From Polyangiaceae bacterium (GTDB lineage Bacteria > Myxococcota_A > Polyangia > Polyangiales > Polyangiaceae): DNA of 35,056 nt. The position numbers were made by a program, and so were the translations under genes. Positions 15,400 to 24,527 of this stretch are shown piece by piece; within the stretch, counting starts at the first letter, position 1; every line of letters begins with the position of its first letter. The notes beneath the pieces were generated by a model. It saw only the letters and a program-made list of their open reading frames with translations, was not told where the DNA came from and made no database searches. The stretch lies in the NCBI GenBank assembly GCA_016933275.1, contig JAFGBI010000362.1, positions 1 to 35,056 of the forward strand. Reading direction: 5' to 3'.

Positions 15400-16464
15400 T
15401 CAGAATACGCCGCTCAGCGTGAGGCCGACGCTGCGGCTGCCGACCTCGGGCGTGACGACCACCATGGCTCGCGGCGGGCTGGTGATGCTCTCGGATCTCT
15501 GCTTCGCTCTGCGTGACTCCCGGACCAAGAGAAACACGCCAGTTCCCGCGCTGCCCACACCCGCGATGGCGAGCACGGGGGCGACAATCCCATAGGTTTG
15601 CGCCCTCGTACGGGACTGCTCGATGGTGGTGAGCTCGTTCTCGTCGTACTGGTACTCGGCATCGCATTCGAGTTGGGGGCACAGGCTCCGCCAGTCGCTC
15701 ATGGCGACCGAGCGCATGATGAGCGCCGCCCCGGCGCCGACCAGCAGCACCCCGCCGCCGCCCAACAGGGCGACCGGCACCACTGGGAACTTCTTCTCGG
15801 TGTGGGGTCTACCGTTCGACATCGCGCCTCCCCGATCGACTGGCTTCGCGGTCGTCGGGACCTTCTTCAGTGTAACGGTTACGGTTTCGACGGCCCGCTC
15901 GGCGACGTCGACCGTGGTGGAGAACTCCTCGTGGCCTGGAGATCTCGCCGCGATCAGGTGGGGCCCGGGATCGACCGAAACGTCGACCCCGACGGAGCTC
16001 GCGCCGAGCACGATCCCATCGAGCTCGATGGTGGCCGCCTCGGCACCCTTGCCTCGCTCGATGTTGAGCTTCGGAATCCGCTCTCGGAGGGCGGCGATCT
16101 TCTCCTCGACCTCGGTACGGAAGGCCTCCCCCACCGAATCCGCGTCGGCGAGCGCGAGCTCGTAGCCACCGAGGGCCGCTACCAGCTTGCCGAGGTTCTC
16201 CTCGCAGACGGCGATGTGAAACCGTACCTGCGGGGTCATTTTTACCTGGCCCACATCCCGGAACATCCGAAGCGCGCCGGCCCAGTTGCCCGCCTGCTCG
16301 AGCTCGATCCCCTGGAAGAACGTCTTTCGCGCTTCCTTCACCGGATCAGCTTCGTCCTGGGCGTACAGCGACGGTGCGGATGCAAACGCCACGGCTGCCA
16401 CGCAAGAGCAGGCGAGACGGCGAAGGCGTCTGGAGGGCGCGGCGACTCGAATCATCGCTGCCAT
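15400..16464 (-). CDS. Secreted PEGA/TPR-like protein with two C-terminal membrane helices
   Basis: The 354-residue product starts with an Arg-rich signal peptide (cleavage probably after LYAQ, near residue 36). A TPR-like helical region follows (about 45-130: KTFFQGIELEQAGNWAGALRMFRDV), then a PEGA-like beta domain (about 135-200: LNIERGKG .. GPHLIAARSPGHEEF). Next come a hydrophobic segment (VVPVALLGGGGVLLVGAGAAL), a loop with two Cys (SLCPQLEC), a second hydrophobic segment and a tail ending SGVF. The protein at 28911-29831 shares the helix, two-Cys loop, helix and Gly-x-Phe ending. Such proteins are frequent beside Ser/Thr kinases in Polyangia; their function is unknown. Its neighbour is kinase 1, convergent. 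Confidence 0.75.
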   Translation of the reverse strand: MAAMIRVAAPSRRLRRLACSCVAAVAFASAPSLYAQDEADPVKEARKTFFQGIELEQAGNWAGALRMFRDVGQVKMTPQVRFHIAVCEENLGKLVAALGGYELALADADSVGEAFRTEVEEKIAALRERIPKLNIERGKGAEAATIELDGIVLGASSVGVDVSVDPGPHLIAARSPGHEEFSTTVDVAERAVETVTVTLKKVPTTAKPVDRGGAMSNGRPHTEKKFPVVPVALLGGGGVLLVGAGAALIMRSVAMSDWRSLCPQLECDAEYQYDENELTTIEQSRTRAQTYGIVAPVLAIAGVGSAGTGVFLLVRESRRAKQRSESITSPPRAMVVVTPEVGSRSVGLTLSGVF

Positions 16465-16581
16465 TTTAGACCGACCTTACCCCAGCTGTCGCGGGTTTGC
16501 GCGGCCGAGCCCGTAATCCAGCCCGTCTCGCCAGCCCCAGCATCCCAGGTTGGGTCCCGGCAATCCCGCGCCGGTCGCGCG

Positions 16582-17088
16582 TCAGCTCGCCCCCGTGGCC
16601 GCCCTTGGGTCGGACAGGGGCACCCAGTTCTGGTGCCCGCCGTACTCGACCTCGAGGTGGAATTTGAGCGGGATCGGTAGTCGGTGCACCCGCACCTCGA
16701 GCAGCTGCAGGGCTCGTCCCCGCTGGGCGTCCAACCGTTCGCGCAACACCCAGTCCTCGTAGACATGGCGCTGGGTGAAGGACGCGAGCTCCGCCTCGGA
16801 CCCAAGGAGGTGCACGTCGAGGACCTCGGCGAAGGAGTCGATCCGCACGAAGCCGGTCGGAGGCTGGCTCCTCAGTGCTTCCACGAAGAGCTCACGGTGG
16901 GGGGCGCGCAGTCCGTCGCGTTGCTGACGGTAGTAGGTGGGGAGCAGGAGAAAGCGATCGTGGCACGCCTCGAAAGCGTCCCGCTCTTCCGCGATCTCGC
17001 CACGCCGGAGCACTATGTCCTGAAGCCCCCGCTCCAGCGCCAGCACGATCGCCGCCCATTCCTTGAAGGCGATGCGTGGTAGGTTCAC
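16582..17088 (-). CDS. DUF1802 family protein
   Basis: The 168-residue protein matches the DUF1802 pattern: an opening AFKEWAAIVLALERGLQDIVLRRGEIAE followed by FLLLPTYYRQQRDGL. The remainder is a mixed alpha/beta region with HVYEDWVLRERL. The function of the family is unknown; it is found in cyanobacteria and other bacteria as a single-copy cytosolic protein. The start is GTG at 17088, directly before the conserved opening. It stands alone between a PEGA-like gene and a long gene-free stretch. Confidence 0.8.
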   Translation of the reverse strand: MNLPRIAFKEWAAIVLALERGLQDIVLRRGEIAEERDAFEACHDRFLLLPTYYRQQRDGLRAPHRELFVEALRSQPPTGFVRIDSFAEVLDVHLLGSEAELASFTQRHVYEDWVLRERLDAQRGRALQLLEVRVHRLPIPLKFHLEVEYGGHQNWVPLSDPRAATGAS

Positions 17089-17261
17089 TCTTCACCCAGC
17101 ATAGCGCACCCTTCGGTCTGGCGAGTGCGTTTCGTCTTCGAGCGATAGCTCTCTCGATCCTGGGGGAGACGTTTCGCTCGCCTGGACGCGTTGACGATGC
17201 CGTCCATCCTCGCGCGGCGACAGGCCCGCAACCAAGCACGGGGGCGGATCGTGCTCGCGCT

Positions 17262-17418
17262 AGAGCAGCAATCAGGTTGATTGCTGCGTCAAATCAACAA
17301 CCTAGAGCACCGAACCGGCAGCAGACCTCTCCGGAGGCAGCGCTGGAAACGCGTCCTCGCCTCGCACGGACGCGTTTCCAGCGCTGCCGTTGCTGTCGGC
17401 AACCTGATCGATGTTCTA
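17262..17418 (-). repeat. Dispersed MITE-like repeat, copy C (short form)
   Basis: Inverted short copy. It opens with CTAGAGCAGCAATCAGGTTG, has an internal AGAGCACCGAACCGG, then the perfect 19-bp arms at 17336-17354 and 17370-17388 around a 15-nt loop, and ends near GGCAACCTGATCGATGTTCTA. Relative to copies A and D it lacks the roughly 190-bp middle segment, with the right end joined directly to the hairpin block. The arms are identical in sequence to those of copies A and E. Confidence 0.9.
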
Positions 17419-18199
17419 CTCAGATCAGCACCAACCGTCAGCGCTACCGAACTGCTTCGCTAACCTGGCGGGGACAGTCGTCGGTATCGCGAGCCGGCAG
17501 CGCGAACTCATCGGCGTGCGGGCGAGGCTCGCGGTGACGGGCCAACGGTTCCGCTCGAGCTGTAACACCCGGGTGCGCCGGCATCGGGGAGGCAGGGGCC
17601 GTTGGGCCAGACGATCGGTTGTTGCCAACAATGGCAGCGCTGAACAGGCGTCATCGCGCTCTACGGTCACGACGCCGACCTGGCGAGCGCCGCCTGGGCA
17701 CCGGTGGCTGCTGGGGACGAGGCGATGTTCTTCCAACGGCAGCCCTCCATCGGGATCGGCTGCCCCAGATGCCTTCCCGTCGAGCCGACGCCGGGTGGGG
17801 CCTGGCGGACGACGGGCCCCACCGGAGCTCGACCCCGGCGACGACGCCCCTCCCTTGCCAGCCCCCAACCTGGCGAGGGCCGCCGGTGGATTGCTACCAC
17901 ATGGACCTCCGTCGAGCGGGCCAGGCTGGTCGGCCGGAGACCGTCCTCGACCCTGGCGGCTCCCGGTGCAGGGCCTCGATCTGTCGTGGCGATCGAGCCG
18001 ACTCCTGCCCCCCGGGCGTCTCCATGGTCGGTGCCCTGGTTGGTCGCACCGACGACCCGTCCGGCGCTGGGGTGCTCTGAACCGGTCGGTGGTCGCGGCA
18101 GTGCGCTGGATACCCCTCCGTGCTCGCTGGGCCCAGAACGAGCGATCACCGCGTCCCGCTATTGCCTGATGGCCGCTCCCTCGTGCAGCATCCCCCGAC
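17419..18199. other. Long gene-free stretch before glgC
   Basis: About 780 bp with no convincing gene on either strand. Open frames exist, but their translations are Arg/Pro/Ser-rich and match nothing I recognise. A fragment at about 17609-17643 (TTGCCAACAATGGCAGCGCTG) resembles the left part of the dispersed repeat. The phrase ACCTGGCGAG(C/G)GCCGCC occurs twice (near 17680 and 17870). It may be decayed DNA plus the glgC upstream region; no promoter was recognised. Confidence 0.5.
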
Positions 18200-19459
18200 A
18201 TGTATCGGCACCCGGACGTATTCGGCATGGTCCTGGCGGGCGGAGAAGGCAATCGCTTGTCACCCCTGACGCGCGATCGCGCCAAGCCCGCGGTCCCCTT
18301 CGGTGGAGCGTATCGGCTGATAGATTTCGCGCTGTCGAACCTGGTAAACGGTGGCTATCGGCGGATCGCGGTGCTGACCCAGTACAAGAGCCACAGCCTC
18401 GACCGCCACATCGCCCAGACCTGGCGATTGTCACCGCTCCTCAACAACTACGTGATGAGCGTTCCGGCGCAGATGCGCCTTGGACGGCGGTGGTTCGAGG
18501 GCTCTGCGGACGCAATCTACCAGAACCTCAATCTGCTCTCCGACGAGAAGCCCGACTACGTTTGTGTGTTCGGAGCCGACCACATCTACCGTATGGATCC
18601 GACGGCCATGGTCGAGGCGCACATCCAATCCGGTGCGGGAGTGACGGTGGCGGCGAACCGGGTCCCGTGCGTGGAAGGATCCCGCTTTGGCATCCTCGTC
18701 CCCGGAACGAACCAGCGGATCCGCACCTTCGTCGAGAAGCCGAAGGCGACGGCGGGGTTGCCGGACGATCCAGATCACGCCTTCGCGTCGATGGGAAACT
18801 ACGTCTTCACCCGGAAGGTTCTCGAGCAGGCCGTCCACGCGGACGCCGAGAACGCGGACAGTGCCCACGACATGGGCGGCAACATTGTCACCATGCTCGT
18901 CGATGCGGGAGACGCCGCCGTCTACGATTTCACCGAGAACCACGTGCCCGGAGAAACCGAGCGGGATCACGGCTACTGGCGCGACGTTGGGACCCTCGAC
19001 TCCTACTACGAGGCGCAGATGGATCTCATCAGCGTCCACCCCGTCTTCAACCTCTACAACCGCGAGTGGCCCATCCACAGCTTCGCCACCTCCGTCCCCC
19101 CAACGAAATTCGTGTTCGACGACGACGACCGTCGAGGCATGGCGGTCGATTCAATTGTCTGCCCGGGGGTGATCATCTCGGGTGGCATTGTGCGTCGCAG
19201 CGTCGTCTCGCCGGGTTGCCTGATCCATTCGCGCGCGGTCGTGGAGGACTCGGTGCTCATGGATGACGTGGAGGTCGGTCGCGGCGCTATCGTGCGCGGG
19301 GCGATCCTCGACAAGAACGTGCGCGTACCGCCCGGCGTGCACATCGGCGTGGACCACGACGGCGATTGTGCGCGTGGCTTCACGGTGTCGGAGAAGGGGG
19401 TGGTCGTCGTCGGCAAGGGCGATCCGGTGCCTGTGGCCGACGAGGGTCCATCGGACTAG
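18200..19459 (+). CDS. glgC: Glucose-1-phosphate adenylyltransferase
   Basis: GlgC makes ADP-glucose from ATP and glucose-1-phosphate, the committed step of bacterial glycogen synthesis. The 419-residue protein has the nucleotidyltransferase signature [11 protein letters not shown], then [20 protein letters not shown], the DHIYRMD metal/sugar region, FVEKPKA and [20 protein letters not shown]-terminal left-handed beta-helix (about 300-400, [22 protein letters not shown]) is typical of the family. The ATG at 18200 fits the family start; no strong ribosome-binding site. No other glycogen gene is adjacent, so it is transcribed alone here. Confidence 0.96.
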   Translation: MYRHPDVFGMVLAGGEGNRLSPLTRDRAKPAVPFGGAYRLIDFALSNLVNGGYRRIAVLTQYKSHSLDRHIAQTWRLSPLLNNYVMSVPAQMRLGRRWFEGSADAIYQNLNLLSDEKPDYVCVFGADHIYRMDPTAMVEAHIQSGAGVTVAANRVPCVEGSRFGILVPGTNQRIRTFVEKPKATAGLPDDPDHAFASMGNYVFTRKVLEQAVHADAENADSAHDMGGNIVTMLVDAGDAAVYDFTENHVPGETERDHGYWRDVGTLDSYYEAQMDLISVHPVFNLYNREWPIHSFATSVPPTKFVFDDDDRRGMAVDSIVCPGVIISGGIVRRSVVSPGCLIHSRAVVEDSVLMDDVEVGRGAIVRGAILDKNVRVPPGVHIGVDHDGDCARGFTVSEKGVVVVGKGDPVPVADEGPSD

Positions 19460-19493
19460 AGATCGCGGCCTGCGAGGGCCGACGCCGGGGGGC

Positions 19494-19577
19494 GTTGGAG
19501 TACAGGTGGCGGCCATTGGAGTATGGGCGGTCGGCGTCGAAGTACGAGTCGCGGCCGTCGGAGTACCGACCATGGAC
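19494..19577 (+). repeat. 21-bp imperfect tandem repeat x 4
   Basis: Four consecutive 21-bp units (19494-19514, 19515-19535, 19536-19556, 19557-19577) share the core (G/A)T(T/C)G(G/A)AGTA followed by a G/C-rich half. The array lies 35 bp after the glgC stop and just before repeat copy D. The period is a multiple of three, but I see no supported gene across it. Function unknown. Confidence 0.75.
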
Positions 19578-19608
19578 TGCGGGGTTGTCGGCGCGAACGT
19601 GCCCCGCT

Positions 19609-19914
19609 AGAGCACCGATTGAGTTGCCAACGGCAACGGCGCTGCTGGAAACGTGCCCTCGCTGGGCACGGGTAGGTATCCCGCGGCCCGTCTGGCGAGA
19701 TCGGCTACCGGTTCGGTGCTTCGGTCCTTCAGCGGTGTGAACTTGACCGGATCTGGCAGAAAATTCTTCAATGTTCTCCTGGCCATCAGCAATCAGGCGT
19801 CAGCGATCGAGGTCTCCACGTTCTACCTGACCGCTGATGGCCTGGCCTGTTTGGTTCCGGCTCCGCCGGGTTAGGTTGTTGGTTTGACGCAGCAATCAAC
19901 CTGATTGTTGCTCT
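19609..19914 (+). repeat. Dispersed MITE-like repeat, copy D (complete long form)
   Basis: The only copy with both ends in the window in long form, 306 bp. It starts AGAGCACCGATTGAGTTG (preceded by CT) and ends CAACCTGATTGTTGCTCT; the end, reversed, matches the start at about 12 of 18 positions. The middle segment matches copy A from GGCGGTGTGA through GATGGCCTGGCCTGTTTGG. The 19-bp hairpin has been lost, but a shorter one, CGTGCCC..GGGCACG, is in the same place. Only one CTGACCG unit is present. Confidence 0.85.
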
Positions 19915-19939
19915 GGACGAGTTCTCCGAAAGGATCGAC

Positions 19940-20923
19940 ATGCAGTACCGCGCGTTGGGTCGGACAGGGTTCGAAGTTTCCACGGTTAGCTTCGGCGCTT
20001 GGGCGATCGGGGGTACCTGGGGAGCGGTGGACGACAGTGAGTCTCTACGTGCGCTGCATCGCGCAGTGGACCTTGGCGTAAACTTCATCGACACCGCGGA
20101 CGTCTACGGAGACGGTCGGAGCGAGCGTTTGGTTGGGCAACTGCGACGCGAGAGGAGCGAGGTGATCCACGTCGCGACCAAGGCGGGCCGGCGGCTGGAC
20201 ACTCAGACCCGAGAGGGATATGGCCGCGAGAACCTCACCGCCTTCGTCGAGCGGAGTCTCGAGAACCTCGCCACCGATGCGCTGGATCTGCTGCAGCTGC
20301 ACTGCCCCCCCACCGATGTCTACTACGCACCCGAGGTCTTCGGCATCCTCGACGATCTCGTCGTGGCCGGCAAGATCCGGTACTATGGCGTCAGCGTCGA
20401 GCGCGTCGAGGAGGCGCTGAAGGCGATCGAGTACCCGAACGTGCAGACGGTGCAGATCATCTACAACCTCTTCCGCCAGCGTCCCGCCGACCGGTTCTTG
20501 GACGAGGCGCGTCGGCGTGAGGTAGGTGTGCTCGCGCGGCTCCCACTCTCCTCGGGAATGCTGGCGGGGAAGATGACGCGCGAACGCAGCTTCGCCGAAG
20601 ACGACCATCGCCGATTCAACCGGTCCGGGGCGGCGTTCGATCGGGGAGAGACGTTCTCCGGGGTCGACTTCGAGGCAGGGCTCGCAGCCGTTGAGGCGCT
20701 TCGGCCCCTGGTGTTGCCCGGGGTTCCGATGGCGGCCTGGGCGATCCGATGGATCCTCATGCACCCCGGGGTAAGCTGTGCGATCCCGGGGGCGAAGCGA
20801 CCCGATCAGATCGAGGAGAACGTCTCCGCCGCGGACCTCCCGCCGCTCGACGACACGACGATGGCCGCCCTGAGTGCGATCTACGACGAGCGGATCCGAC
20901 CCCTCGTGCACCAGTTCTGGTGA
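19940..20923 (+). CDS. Aldo/keto reductase
   Basis: A 327-residue NADPH-dependent oxidoreductase of the aldo/keto reductase superfamily with a TIM-barrel fold. The catalytic tetrad is present: D51 and Y56 (DTADVYG), K81 (VATKAG) and H121 (LLQLHCPP). The opening RALGRTGFEVSTVSFGAWAIGG and the late PGAKRPDQIEENVSA (cofactor-binding loop) are family signatures. The ATG at 19940 has an AAAGGA ribosome-binding site five bases upstream. The physiological substrate is unknown. It lies 25 bp after repeat copy D and is convergent with the Gly-rich protein gene, so it is probably monocistronic with its promoter inside or next to the repeat. Confidence 0.95.
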   Translation: MQYRALGRTGFEVSTVSFGAWAIGGTWGAVDDSESLRALHRAVDLGVNFIDTADVYGDGRSERLVGQLRRERSEVIHVATKAGRRLDTQTREGYGRENLTAFVERSLENLATDALDLLQLHCPPTDVYYAPEVFGILDDLVVAGKIRYYGVSVERVEEALKAIEYPNVQTVQIIYNLFRQRPADRFLDEARRREVGVLARLPLSSGMLAGKMTRERSFAEDDHRRFNRSGAAFDRGETFSGVDFEAGLAAVEALRPLVLPGVPMAAWAIRWILMHPGVSCAIPGAKRPDQIEENVSAADLPPLDDTTMAALSAIYDERIRPLVHQFW

Positions 20924-20960
20924 GCATGGACACGCGAGAGGTCACGCGAGCCCAACCAAT

Positions 20961-22124
20961 TCATCGGTAGAGCTCGACGTCATCGATCCAGACGTCGAAG
21001 GTGTCTCCGACGCCCGCCTGGATCTGCATCGCGAGGGCGTGGGAGGGGTCGAAATCCACCTGGTAGCCCCAGCCGGTCTCTTGCCGCAGGTTGGCGAAGG
21101 CGAGGGTGACCCTGGTCCAGTCGGCCGTCACCTCGAGGGATTGCTGATGCGCGTTGTCGCATTCGTCGGCGGTGTGTCCCGAAGGCGGGCACGTGCCTCC
21201 GTCGTTCGTCTTCACGATGTCGGTGATCAACACCCGGAAGTCGAGGTTGGGGTGAGGATCGCCGTAGCCGACGCCGCTGCGCACGAGGAAGGTGACACCC
21301 GCGTAGTCCGCGAGACCAGCGTAGGGATCGCCGTCGGCCAGCTTGAATCCGAAGCCGCCGCCCCAATCCGTGAAGGGCTCGGTGCAGGTGACATGGAGCC
21401 CTCGTCCCGAGCCACTGCCCGCTGGGAGGGTGCCGGGACGGACATCCTCGCCCTGGTCTGGAGTGATGACGCCGTCACCCCCGCCGCGATACGTGTACCA
21501 GTACCCCGAACGGCCGGAGACCTCTTCGATGTGTGTGTCGATGGTCTCGAAATCGTCGACGAGGTCCGGGTTGGCCTCGCCACCGGTACCGTCCCCGCCG
21601 GTGCCGCCGCCAGTGCCACCGGTCTCGGCGCTGCCCGTGCCGCCCGCTCCGCCGCCCCCGTTTCCAGCGCCGCCAGGCTCGTCGCCGCCGTTGGCCCCGC
21701 CACCGAAGCCGTTGCCCCCGGTTCCTCCAACCGAATCGCCCCCGGTTCCTCCAACCGAATCGCCCCCGGTGCCGCCCGTACCGCCGGTGCCGCCGCTGGT
21801 GCCGCCACTGCCGCCGGTGCCGCCCGACTCCTCACCGCCCGTGTTGGCGCCGCCCGGTTCGCCCCCCGCGGCGCCGCTCTCCGACACACCACCAGTCACA
21901 CTGCCGCCGTCAGGGCTCCCCGCATGTCCGCCCGACGGGGAATACCCACCGCTCACGATGCCGCTGCCCGCCTCGCCGCCCATGTCCGGAAGGCCGCCGG
22001 TCGACCCGCCCGAGCCGCTCGTCCCACCGGTGATGAGCTCCTCCGTGTAGACGTTGCACTCCACCACCATGAAGACCCCCGTCGTGAGGAGTAAGGCTCG
22101 ACGGATTCGCGGAGCGCGCTGCAT
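20961..22124 (-). CDS. Secreted Gly-rich (TGG repeat) protein with C-terminal beta-sandwich-like domain
   Basis: Translation most likely starts at ATG 22124 (AAGG six bases upstream), giving 387 residues, although the frame is open to 22187. The N-terminus (MQRAPRIRRALLLTTGVFMVVECNVYTEEL) is a basic, hydrophobic export signal. Cys follows the hydrophobic stretch, but Glu before it makes a poor lipobox. About 150 residues of Gly/Thr/Ser-rich sequence with GGTGG repeats follow, then a C-terminal domain of about 200 residues (DLVDDFETIDTHIEEVSGRSGYWYTY .. DTFDVWIDDVELYR) resembling carbohydrate-binding-like jelly rolls of the CBM11 type. The low-complexity linker and this domain suggest a cell-surface protein. 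I do not know its ligand. Confidence 0.75.
   Translation of the reverse strand: MQRAPRIRRALLLTTGVFMVVECNVYTEELITGGTSGSGGSTGGLPDMGGEAGSGIVSGGYSPSGGHAGSPDGGSVTGGVSESGAAGGEPGGANTGGEESGGTGGSGGTSGGTGGTGGTGGDSVGGTGGDSVGGTGGNGFGGGANGGDEPGGAGNGGGGAGGTGSAETGGTGGGTGGDGTGGEANPDLVDDFETIDTHIEEVSGRSGYWYTYRGGGDGVITPDQGEDVRPGTLPAGSGSGRGLHVTCTEPFTDWGGGFGFKLADGDPYAGLADYAGVTFLVRSGVGYGDPHPNLDFRVLITDIVKTNDGGTCPPSGHTADECDNAHQQSLEVTADWTRVTLAFANLRQETGWGYQVDFDPSHALAMQIQAGVGDTFDVWIDDVELYR
21715..21762 (-). repeat. 24-bp perfect tandem duplication in the Gly-rich gene
   Basis: Two identical 24-bp units (21715-21738 and 21739-21762) encode the repeated octapeptide GDSVGGTG. The duplication keeps the frame and appears recent, because the neighbouring GGTGG-coding triplets vary. 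Confidence 0.9.
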
Positions 22125-22309
22125 GAAGGCCCTTCGGAATAAGCCTGCGCGCCGAGGCACGCTCGGGAATCCTAGCAGCAAAACCACGCCTGGGGAACGC
22201 CGGGGGGCCGCGCCGGGCCATACCGAGAGGGTGGGTTTGGACGATTCCCCGTGCGCCAGGGCCTGGGATCATGCCCCTCCGGCGCTGCCCGGTCCGAACC
22301 TGGTCCGCC

Positions 22310-24412
22310 TCAGAACCGAGGCGCCGGCCGTGTCGCCGCCGCGGCGGTCGCTCGGGCTAGGGCGTCGTCCTCGCGGAGGCAAGCGAAGCAATCGAGACGC
22401 TGATGGGGTCCGCAGCCTTGAGTCCGCCCGAGGGAGTTCAGGACGGGTAGGCTGCGCTCGTCCGCCACGGCTTCCGCGCGGGGAAGGAGCGCGCGGTAGG
22501 ATTCGCAGGTCGTTCCTGCCCAGAGCGCGAGCGAGATGGCGAGGGCAGGAGAGGCGCGAGCCGAGACGCGTGGGTCGTCCAGGAGCTCCTTGCTGCGGCT
22601 GGCGAGCGCCGAACTGCTCGCGTCGCGCCGCGCCTCGGACCAGACGTCGTGCGCGATGTCGACCCCGGTTGGTCCGAGGCGTTTCAGCGCCAATTCGAGC
22701 GCTGCCTCGGCCGCCGATGGGTCATCGATCGCGCGCCGGACGTCGCGGGCGATATCGGTGTCGCTCGCGAGGCCCGGATCGAGCGCGAGCGCTCGGTCGT
22801 AAGCGGCGATGCTGCTGCTCGCCGCCCCGCGCCGGGCGTAGCCTCGGCCGAGGGCGCGGTGGGTGAGCGCCGAAGGGGATCGTGTCTCCTCAAGGGCTGC
22901 CAACGCCGCCGCCTCGCCGGTCTCGGCGCGGGCGGCGAGCGCGCGCAGCTCGCCGTCAGCGCTGGCGCTCGAGAGGGGCGGCCGCGGGAATCCGACCGCT
23001 GTTCGACGGTCCCTGCGCACGACCACGGCCACCGCGATCGCGACGACCAGCACCGCGACGCAGCCGAGGCCGAGTTGGCGCCGATGCCGGTTCGGACTCG
23101 CAATGGGGGGGCTCACGCGGCGCGAGACCGGCGACCTCGACGACACCGCGGCTGCGATGAGGTCAGACTCGCCGTCGCGCTCGCTGCTGCGCGGGGAAGG
23201 CGCAGAGTCCGGGGGCGAGTGCGGTTGGCTCGGCACTTCGCGTGACGGCGGGGCCGAATTCGGCTCGCGCTGGGAGCCGGGGTCCCTGTTGGGATCGAGC
23301 AGCCCATCGATGCGGCGAGCCACGTCTTCGGCGGTGGGCGGCCGAAGGTCGGGGTCCTTGGCGAGGAGCTGCGCGGTGAGCGCCGAGGTCCCCAGGTCGA
23401 TCGTGCTCGGGAGCTCCGGTGGCGGTTCGGTCAGCTGCGCGTGCAGGACCGCGTCCATCGAGTCTCCACGGAACGGCGGGTGGCCGACCAGCATCTCGAA
23501 GAGCACGATCCCGAGCGTGTAGAGATCCGCTCGGTGGTCGACGATCGTTCCCGTTGCCTGTTCGGGCGCCATGTACTCTGGCGTGCCCGTTATGGTCGCG
23601 CGAACGGCAGGCGCGGCGCGTCCAGACGGGTCGGTAGTGATCTGCGCGATCCCGAAATCGACCACCTTCACCGTGTCCGCGCCTGGCTCCTCGGTGAGCA
23701 TCACGTTGTCGGGCTTGAGGTCACGGTGGACGATGCCGGCGCGGTGGGCGGCGCCCAGCGCTGCCGCAATCGCACGTGCGATGCGCAGCGCGCGGGGCGA
23801 CGGCAGCGGACCCTCGTTTGCGAGCAGCGTTGCCAGGCTCGCCCCTTCGACATACTCGAGGACCAGGAACAAGGAGCCGTCCTCGAGACGACCGAAATCC
23901 AACGCCCCGGCCACGTTCGGGTGATCGATACGGCTCGCGGCCGCCGCCTCCCGTTCGAAGCGTGCTTCGACCTCCGGGAGCAGGCAGAGCTCTCGACGGA
24001 GCAGCTTCACCGCCACCTTTCTCCCTGTAGAGATCGTGCTGGCCAGGAATACGGCCCCGACGCCACCGGCGCCGAGCCTCCGCTCCAGACGGTAGCGGCC
24101 GGCGATTACCCTTCCGAGTCGGTCTTCTCGAGGGGGGGCTGTGCTCCCGACCAGCTCGTCGAGCGCCGGATTGGCGGCGGCGCCGCCCCGAATCACGTTG
24201 TCCGTCGGGTCGGTCGTACGAAGAGTCTCGCTGAACGGAGCGGCATGGGGCGGTTCCGTGATCGAGACCCCCCACGGTCGCGTCCTCGGCACGGGCACGG
24301 GAACCAGGGGGTCGTCTCCTGACCGGCTGTCGTCGATCGGTCGGGGCGGTACCGTGACCGCCAGCTCCCGGTCGTTGCCAGTACGGCTGGGGCCCTTGGA
24401 CCCTTCGGTCAC
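22310..24412 (-). CDS. Membrane-anchored Ser/Thr protein kinase 2 with helical extracytoplasmic domain
   Basis: The kinase domain (about residues 100-370) has GAGGVGAVF, K136 (VAVK), D231 (HRDLKPDN), D252 (VDFG) and MAPEQ. About 97 residues precede it, rich in Pro and Ser. A Pro/Ser linker leads to one membrane helix (about 447-466, LGLGCVAVLVVAIAVAVVV) and a C-terminal region of about 230 residues of Ala-rich helices with a TPR-like stretch (ALTHRALGRGYARRGAASSSIAAYDRALAL). The tail includes four Cys (TTCESY, QGCGP, DCFACL). The frame opens at GTG 24421, but GTG at 24412 has GAGGAG six bases upstream and is preferred, giving 700 residues. Transcribed alone. Confidence 0.9.
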   Translation of the reverse strand: MTEGSKGPSRTGNDRELAVTVPPRPIDDSRSGDDPLVPVPVPRTRPWGVSITEPPHAAPFSETLRTTDPTDNVIRGGAAANPALDELVGSTAPPREDRLGRVIAGRYRLERRLGAGGVGAVFLASTISTGRKVAVKLLRRELCLLPEVEARFEREAAAASRIDHPNVAGALDFGRLEDGSLFLVLEYVEGASLATLLANEGPLPSPRALRIARAIAAALGAAHRAGIVHRDLKPDNVMLTEEPGADTVKVVDFGIAQITTDPSGRAAPAVRATITGTPEYMAPEQATGTIVDHRADLYTLGIVLFEMLVGHPPFRGDSMDAVLHAQLTEPPPELPSTIDLGTSALTAQLLAKDPDLRPPTAEDVARRIDGLLDPNRDPGSQREPNSAPPSREVPSQPHSPPDSAPSPRSSERDGESDLIAAAVSSRSPVSRRVSPPIASPNRHRRQLGLGCVAVLVVAIAVAVVVRRDRRTAVGFPRPPLSSASADGELRALAARAETGEAAALAALEETRSPSALTHRALGRGYARRGAASSSIAAYDRALALDPGLASDTDIARDVRRAIDDPSAAEAALELALKRLGPTGVDIAHDVWSEARRDASSSALASRSKELLDDPRVSARASPALAISLALWAGTTCESYRALLPRAEAVADERSLPVLNSLGRTQGCGPHQRLDCFACLREDDALARATAAAATRPAPRF

Positions 24413-24527
24413 ACCAACCACTCCTCGTCGCGTGCGATCACCGCTTCCATATGATCGCAGCCCCCGGCCGTCCCGTCGAGGGGTGCAGGCCCAGAACGCG
24501 ACCCCGAGCGCTCGAGGGGCGTTCGGT

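Noticed and set aside
17609..17643. Possible sixth full repeat copy
   Set aside because: Only about 25 bases resemble the left part of the repeat and neither end is present; treated as a fossil at most.
17704..19266. 520-codon open frame across the gene-free stretch into glgC
   Set aside because: Its second half overlaps glgC in another frame and the first half has no recognisable similarity; glgC explains the coding signal.
19366..19740. Open frame reading the 21-bp array as heptapeptides of the type LEYxxRP
   Set aside because: It begins inside glgC in another frame and ends inside repeat copy D, with no ribosome-binding site, so the heptads only reflect the DNA period.
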